Source of the DNA: Meconema thalassinum
Taxonomy: Eukaryota; Arthropoda; Insecta; Orthoptera; Tettigoniidae
DNA length: 64,000 nucleotides
Direction of reading: 5' to 3'
Assembly: GCA_946902985.2 (NCBI GenBank)
Contig: OX336389.2
Location: forward strand, 340,044,444-340,108,443
A program made the translations under genes and the position numbers. Each line of letters opens with the position of its first letter. Position 1 is the first letter of the stretch. Positions 33,885 to 44,567 of this stretch are shown here, one piece after another. The notes under the pieces were generated by a model. The model ran no database searches and had not been told where the DNA came from. It saw only the letters and a list, made by a program, of their open reading frames with translations.

Positions 33885-36300
33885 TGGGTAGATTATTAGC
33901 TTGGGAATAACCTAACCCCCTAAGGAAGATGATGAAAAAAAAAGGAAGTGGGTTTCGGACCGGAGAAAAAGGATGGAGAAATAGGAAGTGAGTTTGACAT
34001 AAGTTATGACTAAGAGTTCTTGCCCAAATGCAACAAGTGGTGAAAGCCCTATCAATAGATTTATTTGCATTAAGTGGGAAGAGTCAAGGAAGACAGGATC
34101 TTGCCTAACCGTTATGTTTGAGAAATGATAAATCCAAAAACAAATATTAAATTTATTTAACAATGTTGGGTAGTAGTTTTGTAACAAATATATAATTTTG
34201 GTATTGTAACAATTGGGGTCGCAGACCTCAGAAAACATTTAAAGCTTGCGCCAGGCAATTAACAATTCTTTTGGTTTCAAACCTTTTATATACTTTAAAA
34301 TCTTCGTAAGATTTTGAAATGACGAAGATAAATAAATGAAAAATTTAAAGATAACTAACGTAATTAAGGTTAGACAATAAGTCAAGTACAAGGTGTGTAC
34401 TTTAAGAATTTCTAGATAAATATCTTAGAAAGAGTAACAACTTCGAAAGTAACAACAACGAAAAGCAGGAATAATATAATATAAATTTCTATGACTTCTT
34501 ATATTGATACAGAAATACTTGTAAAGATTATACAAACAGGGTAGGTCACTTATTGGGAAACCTGAAGAGAACAATCGAAAGGAAGTTTCTAGAATTCCTA
34601 TGTTTAAGTAGGGATCACGAGACAAATGGGGCAAGTTTCCCTTTCGTGAAACCTAGAGATAACTCACTTATGAGTTGAAAGAATTGTATTCCCTAATTAG
34701 AAGGGAGAAACAATATAATTTAAGGCGTGTACTAGACACGAAGTTTTACAGACATTAATTCCTTTTACATAAAGCATGAGAGGGAGGGCACTTGTTGAGA
34801 GTGACACCTCATTGAAAAAAGACCTAAGGTAACAATTTTAATATTTTGGTTTGTTAGTAAAGGGTTTGGGAAAGATCAAATGGGATTGTGGAAAAGTGTT
34901 CATGGTCGTATTTATTGTATTCGGACGAGCGCGGCGCGGATGAAATGTTGAACAAACACTGTTTTCACTATAGTCTGTTAATATAGTTGAAAAGTTCACT
35001 GTAGTAGCACAAAAAGTTTATGGCAAAGAAAGTTATTGCAATGATGGAAAATAACTAGTTGCACTAGATTTGAGAGAGTTTATTGCTGGAGAAAGTTGTA
35101 GATTATTGTTGAATGCGCCAGAGAAAATCCCAACGGAGGAATAAAAATTAGATATTGATTAGTAGTTCATAAGGAAGATTCCTTAGTTTGAAAAAGTATT
35201 CCCATATGTGAGTGGAAAATACATGACAGTATAACTGGTAGATAGAGTGCAGATTCTGGAAGGTTCCAGAGCAATCATGACTGAAGAATAGGGCAAAAGT
35301 TAGTCCAGCGGTGGAACGAGCTAAGTATTTTATAGACAGTGGGTAATTTAATGGTATCCCACGTTGTGAGAAAATCTCTCATTTAATAAGCATAAGAAAT
35401 GCTGCTTCCTGTTAAAATTGGCTTAGATAGACAAAAGCTCAACATAGAAAATCCCGCGAAGGATGATTATTGCCCCAAATATAGAAATCTCACACTGCCT
35501 ATAAAATGATCATTAAGAAGCATGTAGCTATTTAAAATCAATTAAAATAAGTTGAAGAACGTAGAAGTAGTACTTAGCTTTGCTTCATGGCGAAGGTGTC
35601 GTTCCCTTTGACGGTTGATACTAAAATTCTAACATGGCGTAGAATTTAAAAGTTTGCCTCTCGAGTTGAGGAGGCGAGCTTTAGTTAAGCTCTAACTGAC
35701 TGGGTCGACTTCCGACGTACAAGTGAGGGCTGCTAGACGCAGCGAAAGCACACTAGCCTAGACGGCATGTCCAACAAGAAGTTGAGTGCACTGAGAGGGT
35801 GAGCGGTTGCTCACGACGCGGAGACAAGTCGAGACGAAGCGTAGAAGTGAAGTGACCGAGCGGGATGGCTGCGCGCGCGGAGAAGAGAGCAGTAGGAGGA
35901 GGGGAGAAGACGGGGAAGTAGGCGAGTGAGGGGGGGGGGGAACAAAGAGGTTACACATAAACATGAAAAAACTTTGCAAAAATAAAATTCTTCTTGGAGC
36001 GGTGTCTTCATGGAGTAGTTGGTCGGTGAAGAACACGACGCCCTGCGGATTAATAGAAGTCTTCATGGTTTGAAGCAATGGCAGTTTGGAAGGTAGCGAT
36101 GGGACGCTGTCAGGCTGGTTCAGCGGAATATGCGTTTCTGTAAAAACTGACAGAAAAAATGAACAAATGCACGGGGCAAACAGGAGGTAACAGTTCGATG
36201 TTGGTGTGTGCGGGAAAGAAATTTAAATAAATGGACTGATATAAAGTAATGAACAGCAAAAGCTAATTCTCTCTTTCCGTGTATTTGCAAAAATACACCA
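33885..36300 (-). repeat. BEL/Pao 3' LTR
   Basis: On the minus strand it begins TGGTGTATTTTTGCAAATAC and ends AATAATCTACCCA. It matches 40154-42564 nearly throughout, including a run of 12 G at about 35929-35940 that is shorter and interrupted in the other copy. I do not see a normal purine tract just before its start (the adjacent minus-strand text is pyrimidine-rich, GTCCCCCAACA), which is odd. Confidence 0.9.
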
Positions 36301-37712
36301 TGTTGGGGGACAACAGCAAACACCAGCAAAGAACAAGAACACAATATGAAAGAGGTCTTGTAATGAACACGTGGGTAGTTGGGATGATTCTTTCTCTTAC
36401 TCTTCCCTTCCCTCCTGGGTAACAATCGGTCATTACGCCAAAGATCTATGCTAGAAGAAGAAAGGAAAAAGGGGGTGGCACCTATGAGGAACTGACCAGG
36501 TGTAAGTGGAAGCAAGTTATCAGGGTTATTAGAATGCGGGGGCGACGGGCGCGAATTAACAACGCCGTCAATCACAAAGTAGCTAGAAGCTGCGAGAAAT
36601 AAAGCTCTAGTGAAGATCGCGACAAGATGCGAAAGAAGAGTTAACAACTTTAAACAAAGCGTATAGAAACAAGTACATCGATTAAGGATAAGAATATACC
36701 AAATAAACAAAGGAACTATGCGAGTAGAAGGCAAGAACGCCATAGGTAACAACAATCTAGTAGCCATAAACAATGACCTTAAGTTATAATAAGTATCAAA
36801 AGGGTTAATCAGAAAAATACTTAAGTCATCAAGAAACGTGACGTAACAAGCATAGATGCAAAAACACATCGAGTGTAACGACGAGAGAAAACAAGTTTGT
36901 TTAACAATGAGCAATAAAAGTGCAAAATATGTAAGCAGGGTGCAATACATGAGCGCATAAAAAATATGCAACGATGTTATGAAACAAGGATCGAAACAGC
37001 TATAGGATACGAATGTGAGCAAGTGGGAGAGATTGGTAAGAACGACCTTGACCCACATAGTACAGCGAGATAACGAATATAAATATCTGAAAGCGTCCTT
37101 GACCAGAACAAGTTTATTTTGGGAAGGAGGTGAACAGCTTCTGAAATTACGGGAGCAACTCGCTAGACAATGGTTGGCAGTCAGCCAAAGTTGAGATAAG
37201 GAAAACTTGCTCTGACCTTTGTCAAGCATAGAGGAAATAAACGGCAGGTTGGCCTTACCCGAGCTCGTATACAAACAAGATTGACAAACAAGCAGTTCAA
37301 AATAAACAAACAAAGCGAGTGCAATCAGCTGAGGCTTAAATTGGAACTTCAAGTAACACGTCATGCAGTCATCCGTAGCTTGGACGTGAAAAAACAATTT
37401 AAAGACATATGAAATAAAGCAAGTAATCAATTTCGCATAATTTTGAGGATCACGGAATCCGACTATTTTCAAAAGAAAAGAGCTTAATTCTTCTGAACAG
37501 AGAAGAGAAGCTGGGACATTGAGAAGGAGGTTATGCGTAAGAATAGTTATTCTAGATGCTAGAGGACTCAGATTTTCAAGCGGTTTCAAAAGCGGCTTCC
37601 GAGTGTGAGGATGAGGGAAGGAGGCGGCCATGGCCTTCCTACTGAATAGCGAGAGAAGTGCAACATAGCTTACAGCGAAATGATGGTGACTGATAGCCAT
37701 GGTTCTACACAA
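36120..37712 (-). CDS. Long hydrophobic frame ending in BEL/Pao integrase tail
   Basis: An uninterrupted 530-codon frame occupies the place where RT, RNase H and the integrase core should be. Residues about 90-370 are rich in Phe, Leu, Cys, Ser and Tyr with several 20-residue hydrophobic stretches that look like membrane segments (e.g. YALMYCTLLTYFALLLLIV). Near residue 380 comes NSRPSPPHSNNPDNLLPLTP + GQFLIG, the conserved end of BEL/Pao integrase (usual form NSRPL...LTPGHFLIG). The last ~70 residues read into the 3' LTR. It is in the same frame as the protease part and separated from it by one TAA (37764-37766). No FxDD or YxDD motif is present. It could be a chance product of a T-rich strand, a replacement of pol, or heavily shifted pol. 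Confidence 0.4.
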   Translation of the reverse strand: MCRTMAISHHHFAVSYVALLSLFSRKAMAASFPHPHTRKPLLKPLENLSPLASRITILTHNLLLNVPASLLCSEELSSFLLKIVGFRDPQNYAKLITCFISYVFKLFFHVQATDDCMTCYLKFQFKPQLIALALFVYFELLVCQSCLYTSSGKANLPFISSMLDKGQSKFSLSQLWLTANHCLASCSRNFRSCSPPSQNKLVLVKDAFRYLYSLSRCTMWVKVVLTNLSHLLTFVSYSCFDPCFITSLHIFYALMYCTLLTYFALLLLIVKQTCFLSSLHSMCFCIYACYVTFLDDLSIFLINPFDTYYNLRSLFMATRLLLPMAFLPSTRIVPLFIWYILILNRCTCFYTLCLKLLTLLSHLVAIFTRALFLAASSYFVIDGVVNSRPSPPHSNNPDNLLPLTPGQFLIGATPFFLSSSSIDLWRNDRLLPRREGKSKRKNHPNYPRVHYKTSFILCSCSLLVFAVVPQHGVFLQIHGKRELAFAVHYFISVHLFKFLSRTHQHRTVTSCLPRAFVHFFCQFLQKRIFR

Positions 37713-37763
37713 GGGGAAGATAGTTTTCGATAGAAATTTTAAACAATTACCTTCTACAAAAAA

Positions 37764-39864
37764 TTACATGAGAAAGTAAACCAAGTGACACAAGGCGAGG
37801 CGAACTTGAATTGCCATTTTATGCGGAAATAAGGCAAATCCAGTTAAACAACTTACAAAGGTGACGTAGTTGTTTACAATAAGACATCGTTTCGGCAAGT
37901 GTTTTTCAAATGTATTGAGATCAGAAACATAAGTATTCTCTTTTTCAGAAAAGGGATTTGAATCGGCAGTAACAAAATGACATTGCGATTTGGTTTGAAG
38001 ACTGGGATGTTGGATTTCACCAGTAATGACCCAACCAAAATCGGTGTCTCTGCCGACCACGTTTGAAGATAGCCTACGGGTTTGTTTACGAAGGCAATTC
38101 CAGCAAATATTGGCACTGAAAAGTATATCAATGGGGCCTTGAGCCTTAAACTGAGGATCAGCTAACCTTAAATGCGAAGGAATCTTTAAACCAGAAGTAT
38201 TAATAGAGCTGCTAGGAGTGTCCTTGCCAATACTGGTAAGAATGAGACAGTTTAAGTTAAGATTGGTGTTTCTTTGACAAATGTCTCTGATTTTCAATTT
38301 TGAAGACTGCAAGGCTTGAGTTTTCAAATTGTCAATGCCGGACACATTGATGGAAGTAGGTGATGAAGAAAGACCTAGTTTTTCAATTAACGATTGCGAA
38401 ACAAAGTTGTGAGTTGAAGCGGAGTCGAGAAGACCGCGGGTTCGAAACCAATTTCCAAATTTATCTTGGATTTCGAATTGTACAGTGGACAAGAGGACTT
38501 GCGCACTGTGAGAAGTTTTGGCGTTAGAAATGCAGGAAGAAGCATTAGTTTGTTCGGAGCTGCTCTGCATGGAGTTTGAAGAAGCAGGTACTAGTGACCT
38601 CGATTGATCATGAAAGTGCAATAAAGAATGATGCGGTCTCTAGCAATGAAAACACAGGTTGGAAGACGTACCATTAGAAGAAGAATGCTTAGGTGACAGG
38701 CAGTTATAGCAATATTTACTATTGAAGACAAACTTCCTTCTGTCTTCAACAGACAATTCTTTAAAGGATTTGCACGAGTACAAAGTGTGAAACTTTTTAC
38801 AGAGCGTGCATTTTAAAGATTTGTTGAGCGGCCTGATATGTTCTCTTGGATGGTTGAAAGAGGCAGAACGAATTTGCTTGTTCTCGACAGATGGGTGCTG
38901 ATGACCATTTGAAGAGACAAGTTTTTTTATCCAGAACGTGACACTGATGACTCGTTTCGACATTTTCGCACTGAAATGAGAGTGCTGTAAGGACTTGGCA
39001 ACGGCTGTTCAGAAACGAGATTAAGTGTTCGAAAGAATGCTCATCCTTGCGAGTGAGTTCGATTTCCCAAGACTTTAATGTCGAAAAATCGAATCTGGAT
39101 GTAGCTAGAAGAATAAGGATGGTGTCCCAAGTTTGGACTGGCTGCTTGAGTTGATATAACGCTCTAACATTTAATTGCATGGAGTCTAACAGGTCTCTTA
39201 AAGAGGTGACGTCATTAGGTTTCACGACTGGCAAGTTGAACAGACAGCGAATGTGGCGAGCAACAGACAAACGTACATTACCATATCTCTCTTTAAGGAG
39301 ATTAAAGGCGATGTGGTAGTTATCTGCGCTTAAAGGCAATGACTCAACCAAGGCCAAGGCCTGGCCTTGCAAGGACGAACGCAAGAAATAGAACTTATGG
39401 ATATCGAGAATGTCTTTGTTTTCATGAATAAGGGAGCAGTAAAGTTCGTAAAAGGAATACCATTCACCTTCCTGGCCTGAGAAGTGAGGTGGGCTTATCT
39501 TAGGAAGTAACGGTTTCGGTTTGTCCTTATGAACTGAAGCGGGTGCGAACTGGGCCGGATTGATGACCCTAGTGTCCGGTTCTGAGATACTGCGGATCAG
39601 TTGGTGGGTCTTGGCAATCCCTTCAAAATACAAGGGTTCAACCTCGTCCCGATCCGATTGAAGTTCTGGGCAAGCGGATTCAATGTCGGTTTGAATTTGA
39701 TCATAGTAATCATAGGACCGTTCGTACAACTTAAGGCGTTGTGTCAAGACATCTAGATCACAATCGGCAGGATTTATTGTATTTAGAAAATTTCTAAATC
39801 TGGTGAGTTGCCCTTTGTAGGAAGCACGTCTGGCAACGAGAGTTTCATCCTTTTCAGTTGGCAT
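37764..39864 (-). pseudogene. BEL/Pao Gag-protease, broken
   Basis: Gag forms the particle; the protease would cut the polyprotein. 39864-38797 is a DUF1759-type Gag (starts MPTEKDETLVARRASYKGQL; conserved LPKISPPHFSGQEGEWYSFY and LKERYGNVR). Near 38960 the frame shifts to a Cys/His region (CTLCKKFHTLYSC, then YCYNCLSPKHSS). A TAG near 38640 precedes the retroviral-type protease DUF1758, 38621-37764, with the active-site motif LLDSASTHNFVS (usual D-S/T-G/A-S) and the conserved SANICW and FGWVITGEI. After FGWVITGEI the FWE-type link to RT typical of BEL/Pao is not seen. Confidence 0.85.
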
Positions 39865-40130
39865 GTTGAAATAGGTAAATTGAAGTGTAACTTACGAAAC
39901 TGTAGCGAGATTTTGAAAATGCTGTCAGGTTGGCAGCAGAAGACAGGTTGCAAGTAAGACAGGCTGAAGAAGAGAGGAACGACCTCTATCACCTTCACCA
40001 CCTTTGCACTGCGAAGTTATAGCTGAAAAATTCAAAGAAGATATTAATGATTTGCAAAATATTGTCAAATGGACTTTGAGCAATAAATAACGAATAGATT
40101 CTCATAAATAGACTCTGAGAAATGGACTCA

Positions 40131-40148
40131 CCCGGGTTTCTGGCACCA
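40131..40148 (-). other. BEL/Pao primer-binding site
   Basis: On the minus strand TGGTGCCAGAAACCCGGG lies five bases inside the 5' LTR edge (40154). It begins with TGG, the complement of the tRNA CCA end, and resembles PBS sequences I recall from other BEL/Pao elements. Confidence 0.75.
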
Positions 40149-40153
40149 AATTT

Positions 40154-42564
40154 TGGGTAGATTATTAGCTTGGGAATAACCTAACCCCCAAGGGAAGATG
40201 ATGAAAAAAAAGGAAGTGGGTTTCGGACCGGAGAAAAAGGATGGAGAAATAGGAAGAGAGTTTGACATAAGTTATTACTAAGAGTTCTTACTCAAATGCA
40301 ACAAGTGGTGAAAGCCCTATCAATAGATTTATTTGCATTAAGTAGGAAGAGTCAAGGAAGACAGGATCTTGCCTAACCGTTATGTTTGAGAAATGATAAA
40401 TCCAAAAACAAATATTAAATTTATTTAACAATGTTGGGTAGTAGTTTTGTAACAAATATATAATTTTGGTATTGTAACAATTGGGGTCGCAGACCTCAGA
40501 AAACATTTAAAGCTTGCGCCAGGCAATTAACAATTCTTTTGGTTTCAAACCTTTTATATACTTTAAAATCTTCGTAAGATTTTGAAATGACGAAGATAAA
40601 TAAATGAAAAATTTAAAGATAACTAACGTAATTAAGGTTAGACAATAAGTCAAGTACAAGGTGTGTACTTTAAGAATTTCTAGATAAATATCTTAGAAAG
40701 AGTAACAACTTCGAAAGTAACAACAACGAAAAGCAGGAATAATATAATAGAAATTTCTATGACTTCTTATATTGATACAGAAATACTTGTAAAGATTATA
40801 CAAACAGGGTAGGTCACTTATTGGGAAACCTGAAGAGAACAATCGAAAGGAAGTTTCTAGAATTCCTATGTTTAAGTAGGGATCACGAGACAAATGGGGC
40901 AAGTTTCCCTTTCGTGAAACCTAGAGATAACTCACTTATGAGTTGAAAGAATTGTATTCCCTAATTAGAAGGGAGAAACAATATAATTTAAGGCGTGTAC
41001 TAGACACGAAGTTTTACAGACATTAATTCCTTTTACATAAAGCATGAGAGGGAGGGCACTTGTTGAGAGTGACACCTCATTGAAAAAAGACCTAAGGTAA
41101 CAATTTTAATATTTTGGTTTGTTAGTAAAGGGTTTGGGAAAGATCAAATGGGATTGTGGAAAAGTGTTCATGGTCGTATTTATTGTATTCGGACGAGCGC
41201 GGCGCGGATGAAATGTTGAACAAACACTGTTTTCACTATAGTCTGTTAATATAGTTGAAAAGTTCACTGTAGTAGCACAAAAAGTTTATGGCAAAGAAAG
41301 TTATTGCAATGATGGAAAATAACTAGTTGCACTAGATTTGAGAGAGTTTATTGCTGGAGAAAGTTGTAGATTATTGTTGAATGCGCCAGAGAAAATCCCA
41401 ACGGAGGAATAAAAATTAGATATTGATTAGTAGTTCATAAGGAAGATTCCTTAGTTTGAAAAAGTATTCCCATATGTGAGTGGAAAATACATGACAGTAT
41501 AACTGGTAGATAGAGTGCAGATTCTGGAAGGTTCCAGAGCAATCATGACTGAAGAATAGGGCAAAAGTTAGTCCAGCGGTGGAACGAGCTAAGTATTTTA
41601 TAGACAGTGGGTAATTTAATGGTATCCCACGTTGTGAGAAAATCTCTCATTTAATAAGCATAAGAAATGCTGCTTCCTGTTAAAATTGGCTTAGATAGAC
41701 AAAAGCTCAACATAGAAAATCCCACGAAGGATGATTATTGCCCCAAATATAGAAATCTCACACTGCCTATAAAATGATCATTAAGAAGCATGTAGCTATT
41801 TAAAATCAATTAAAATAAGTTGAAGAACGTAGAAGTAGTACTTAGCTTTGCTTCATGGCGAAGGTGTCGTTCCCTTTGACGGTTGATACTAAAATTCTAA
41901 CATGGCGTAGAATTTAAAAGTTTGCCTCTCGAGTTGAGGAGGCGAGCTTTAGTTAAGCTCTAACTGACTGGGTCGACTTCCGACGTACAAGTGAGGGCTG
42001 CTAGACGCAGCGAAAGCACACTAGCCTAGACGGCATGTCCAACAAGAAGTTGAGTGCACTGAGAGGGTGAGCGGTTGCTCACGACGCGGAGACAAGTCGA
42101 GACGAAGCGTAGAAGTGAAGTGACCGAGCGGGATGGCTGCGCGCGCGGAGAAGAGAGCAGTAGGAGGAGGGGAGAAGAGGGGGAAGCGGGCGAGTGAGGG
42201 GAGGAACAAAGAAGTTACACATAAACATGAAAAAACTTTGTAAAAATAAAATTCTTCTTGGAGCGGTGTCTTCATGGAGTAGTTGGTTGGTGAAGAACAC
42301 GACGCCCTGCGGATTAATAGAAGTCTTCATGGTTTGAAGCAATGGAAGTTCGGAAGGCAGCAATGGGAAGCTGTCAGGGTGGTTCAGCGGAATATGCGTT
42401 TCTGTAAAAACTGACAGAAAAAATGAACAAATGCACGGGGCAAACAGGATGTAACAGTTCGATGTTGGTGTGTGCGGGAAAGAAATTGAAATAAATGGAC
42501 TGATATAAAGTAATGAACAGCAAAATCTAATTCTCTCTTTCCGTGTATTTGCAAAAATACACCA
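40154..42564 (-). repeat. BEL/Pao 5' LTR
   Basis: 2411 bp, nearly identical to 33885-36300. TG...CA on the minus strand. It is followed outside by the CCTTT TSD at 42565-42569. Confidence 0.92.
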
Positions 42565-44218
42565 CCTTTCCCTAGCATCTTGACAAATCTCTTCTGTAAA
42601 GTCTTCATTCTCCGTCGTAAATATCTGTCAGCTTCATCATTGGAATATAATTATGGAAATATTCATATAAATGGTGAATGAAATATTTCCATTGCTAATT
42701 AATGTTATATTAGTGTTCGTAGACTGACGAAAATGCACAAGATGGACCGTACACTACGTCTGTATTCAAGAATACGTTGTCTAACGAAGCTCCATCGTTG
42801 TATCTTAACTCCTGTTATCGAATATGTCTCTGGCGCATGACTATTTAGTTCATCATATCAACAATGTTACTTATGCTGAATGATAACGTTTGAAGAATAA
42901 TAGTAATCATTCTCTTAATGTTTATGTGTTGCGCCAATATTAAAAGTTCTCCGCTACTGTTCACTTGAACTGCGTTCGCCAACTTCACGTTGCAATTAAT
43001 AATGATATTCAGCTTTATTTCCAACACATTTGGAAATCTAACTTAACAGGCTTATATTGTCAAAACGGTGAATAGTAAAACGCTCGACTTTTCACAATAT
43101 ATAGAAAGCGACCTGTTCTTACTATATATTCGCTTATTTAACTGCAGATCTCAATTATATGAGCCTCCGTGGCTTAGGCGGCAGCACGCCGGCCTCTCAC
43201 CGCTGAGTCCGTGGTTCAAATCCCGGTCACTCCATGTGAGATCTGTGCTGGACAGAACGGAGGCAGACAGGTTTTTCTCCGGGTACTCCGGTTTTCCCTG
43301 TCAAAATTTCATTCCAGCAACACTCTCCACTATCATTTCATTTCATCTGTCATTCATTTAATCATTGCCCCAGAGGAGTGCGTCAGGCCTCGGCAGCCGG
43401 CACATTTCATATCCTCGCCGCTAGATGGGGGCTTCATTCATTCCATTCCTGACCCGGTCGGAGACTGGAAGCAGGCTGTGGATTTTCATTTTCATCTCAA
43501 TTATATAAGAGATATAATCAATGCCATGTTCCTCACAACTTCACGTAGAATGGAAGTGCGGTGATCTTCAACGTTCCACCTAGCTATCGTCGCGTCTCCA
43601 CAAGTCGACAGTCGTTGCACTCGGACTAAGCTTTGGGATCTCCGTTAACCCAGTAAAAACACTTCCTCACTCTTCAAAGACTGCTGGAATAAGAACCTCG
43701 ATCCTTGGATCTCCCCCTCCAAGTCGAATTTTTGGCGGCCATATCAATCTCCCACCATAATTTTAGCGCGTAGATTACTAATGCTTATTACTGCGTAGAT
43801 TAACCGATCTGCGGTTTTTAAAGCATCAGACATAATTTCTCTTAATATTCTCTTCATTACCAAATAAGAAAATCTTCTTCTAAGGGCCTAAATGCATAAT
43901 TTCATCATATTGTGTAATTAAAGTTGATCCCGTCTTCAATAAGACCTGTTCTCATTGGCTCTGGGCTGGGATCCAATAGCATAATTTATAACAATATTTA
44001 TAATATTAATCTCCAAACCCGCTGTTGCTATGCTAAATATAGCATTCTAGAAGCGTCCATTGTGCAATACATCACGTGATCGGTCTCTCCCACAGTCTCG
44101 AGCTTGTATCACTACACTCTTGTGTCACACTTCCAGAAATTATACTTGCTAGTTAAATTTTATCATGGGGACGGAAAATACTCTCATTTGTCCCTTAATA
44201 ATTCAATTTACGGGGGCA
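42565..44218 (-). repeat. Giant 3' LTR, proximal part (right of BEL insertion)
   Basis: Continues the LTR interrupted at 33884 and aligns with 53646-54953. It ends GGGGGCA at 44218. It contains the SINE at 43161-43493, which the other LTR lacks. Confidence 0.92.
43161..43493 (+). mobile_element. tRNA-derived SINE
   Basis: 333 bp absent from the other LTR copy. A box TGGCTTAGGCGG at 43170-43181 and a good B box GGTTCAAATCC at 43213-43223 mark a Pol III promoter. A non-tRNA body follows, and the 3' end is a T-rich tail GGATTTTCATTTTC. A perfect 13-bp TSD ATCTCAATTATAT lies at 43148-43160 and 43494-43506. The body includes a CGCCGCTAGATGGGGG segment that I recall from dispersed insect repeats, though I cannot name the family. 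Confidence 0.92.
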
Positions 44219-44232
44219 TTCCTCCTTCATCT
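44205..44232 (-). other. Gypsy polypurine tract at 3' LTR
   Basis: On the minus strand GATGAAGGAGGAA directly precedes TGCCCCCGTAAAT, the LTR start at 44218. It fits a plus-strand priming site. Confidence 0.75.
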
Positions 44233-44567
44233 CAAGTTAAAAACAGTTGCAAATTGTTTTTAATCATTCTAATTCAAGACTTTTGATATGTCACTTGAAC
44301 TCGAATATTGAATTATTTTAGCCTATTTTCTTATGATACTTTTCAAATTTTTAGCGTTGAATTTTCCTAAAATGACGTTATTTTCATCATCAAACAATTC
44401 ATAACAGTTATTCCCATAAGCATTAGTTATGCGGAATGCTCTTTCTTCTTGGTTTTACTGCAGTTATCTTCATCTGACCCGTTCCTCTTCTTCTATTCTT
44501 CTCTTCTTCAACGTCTTCTTATTCTTATTTTCTTGGTTCTGTGTAGCAGTATATTCTCTTCTCTCTT
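44219..44567. other. Gypsy 3' untranslated spacer
   Basis: About 350 bp between the end of the gag frame and the 3' LTR. The pol genes expected here are missing. I see no RT or integrase motif in any frame. Confidence 0.6.

Larger units (their letters stand above)
33885..42564 (-). mobile_element. BEL/Pao LTR retrotransposon, defective
   Basis: 8680 bp, inserted in the gypsy 3' LTR with a perfect 5-bp TSD CCTTT (33880-33884 and 42565-42569). LTRs of 2416 and 2411 bp flank a 3.85-kb internal region read on the minus strand: PBS, Gag (DUF1759), zinc region, aspartic protease (DUF1758), an unusual long frame, and an integrase C-terminal segment. RT and RNase H motifs are not found. LTRs differ by roughly 1% by eye. 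Confidence 0.9.

Noticed and set aside
36120..37712. Retroviral-type envelope gene in the BEL element
   Set aside because: It lies before and fused to the integrase tail, not after pol, and has no signal-peptide, cleavage-site or fusion-peptide pattern that I can recognise.
43161..43240. Functional tRNA gene
   Set aside because: A and B boxes belong to a SINE: long non-tRNA body, tail and flanking 13-bp TSD.
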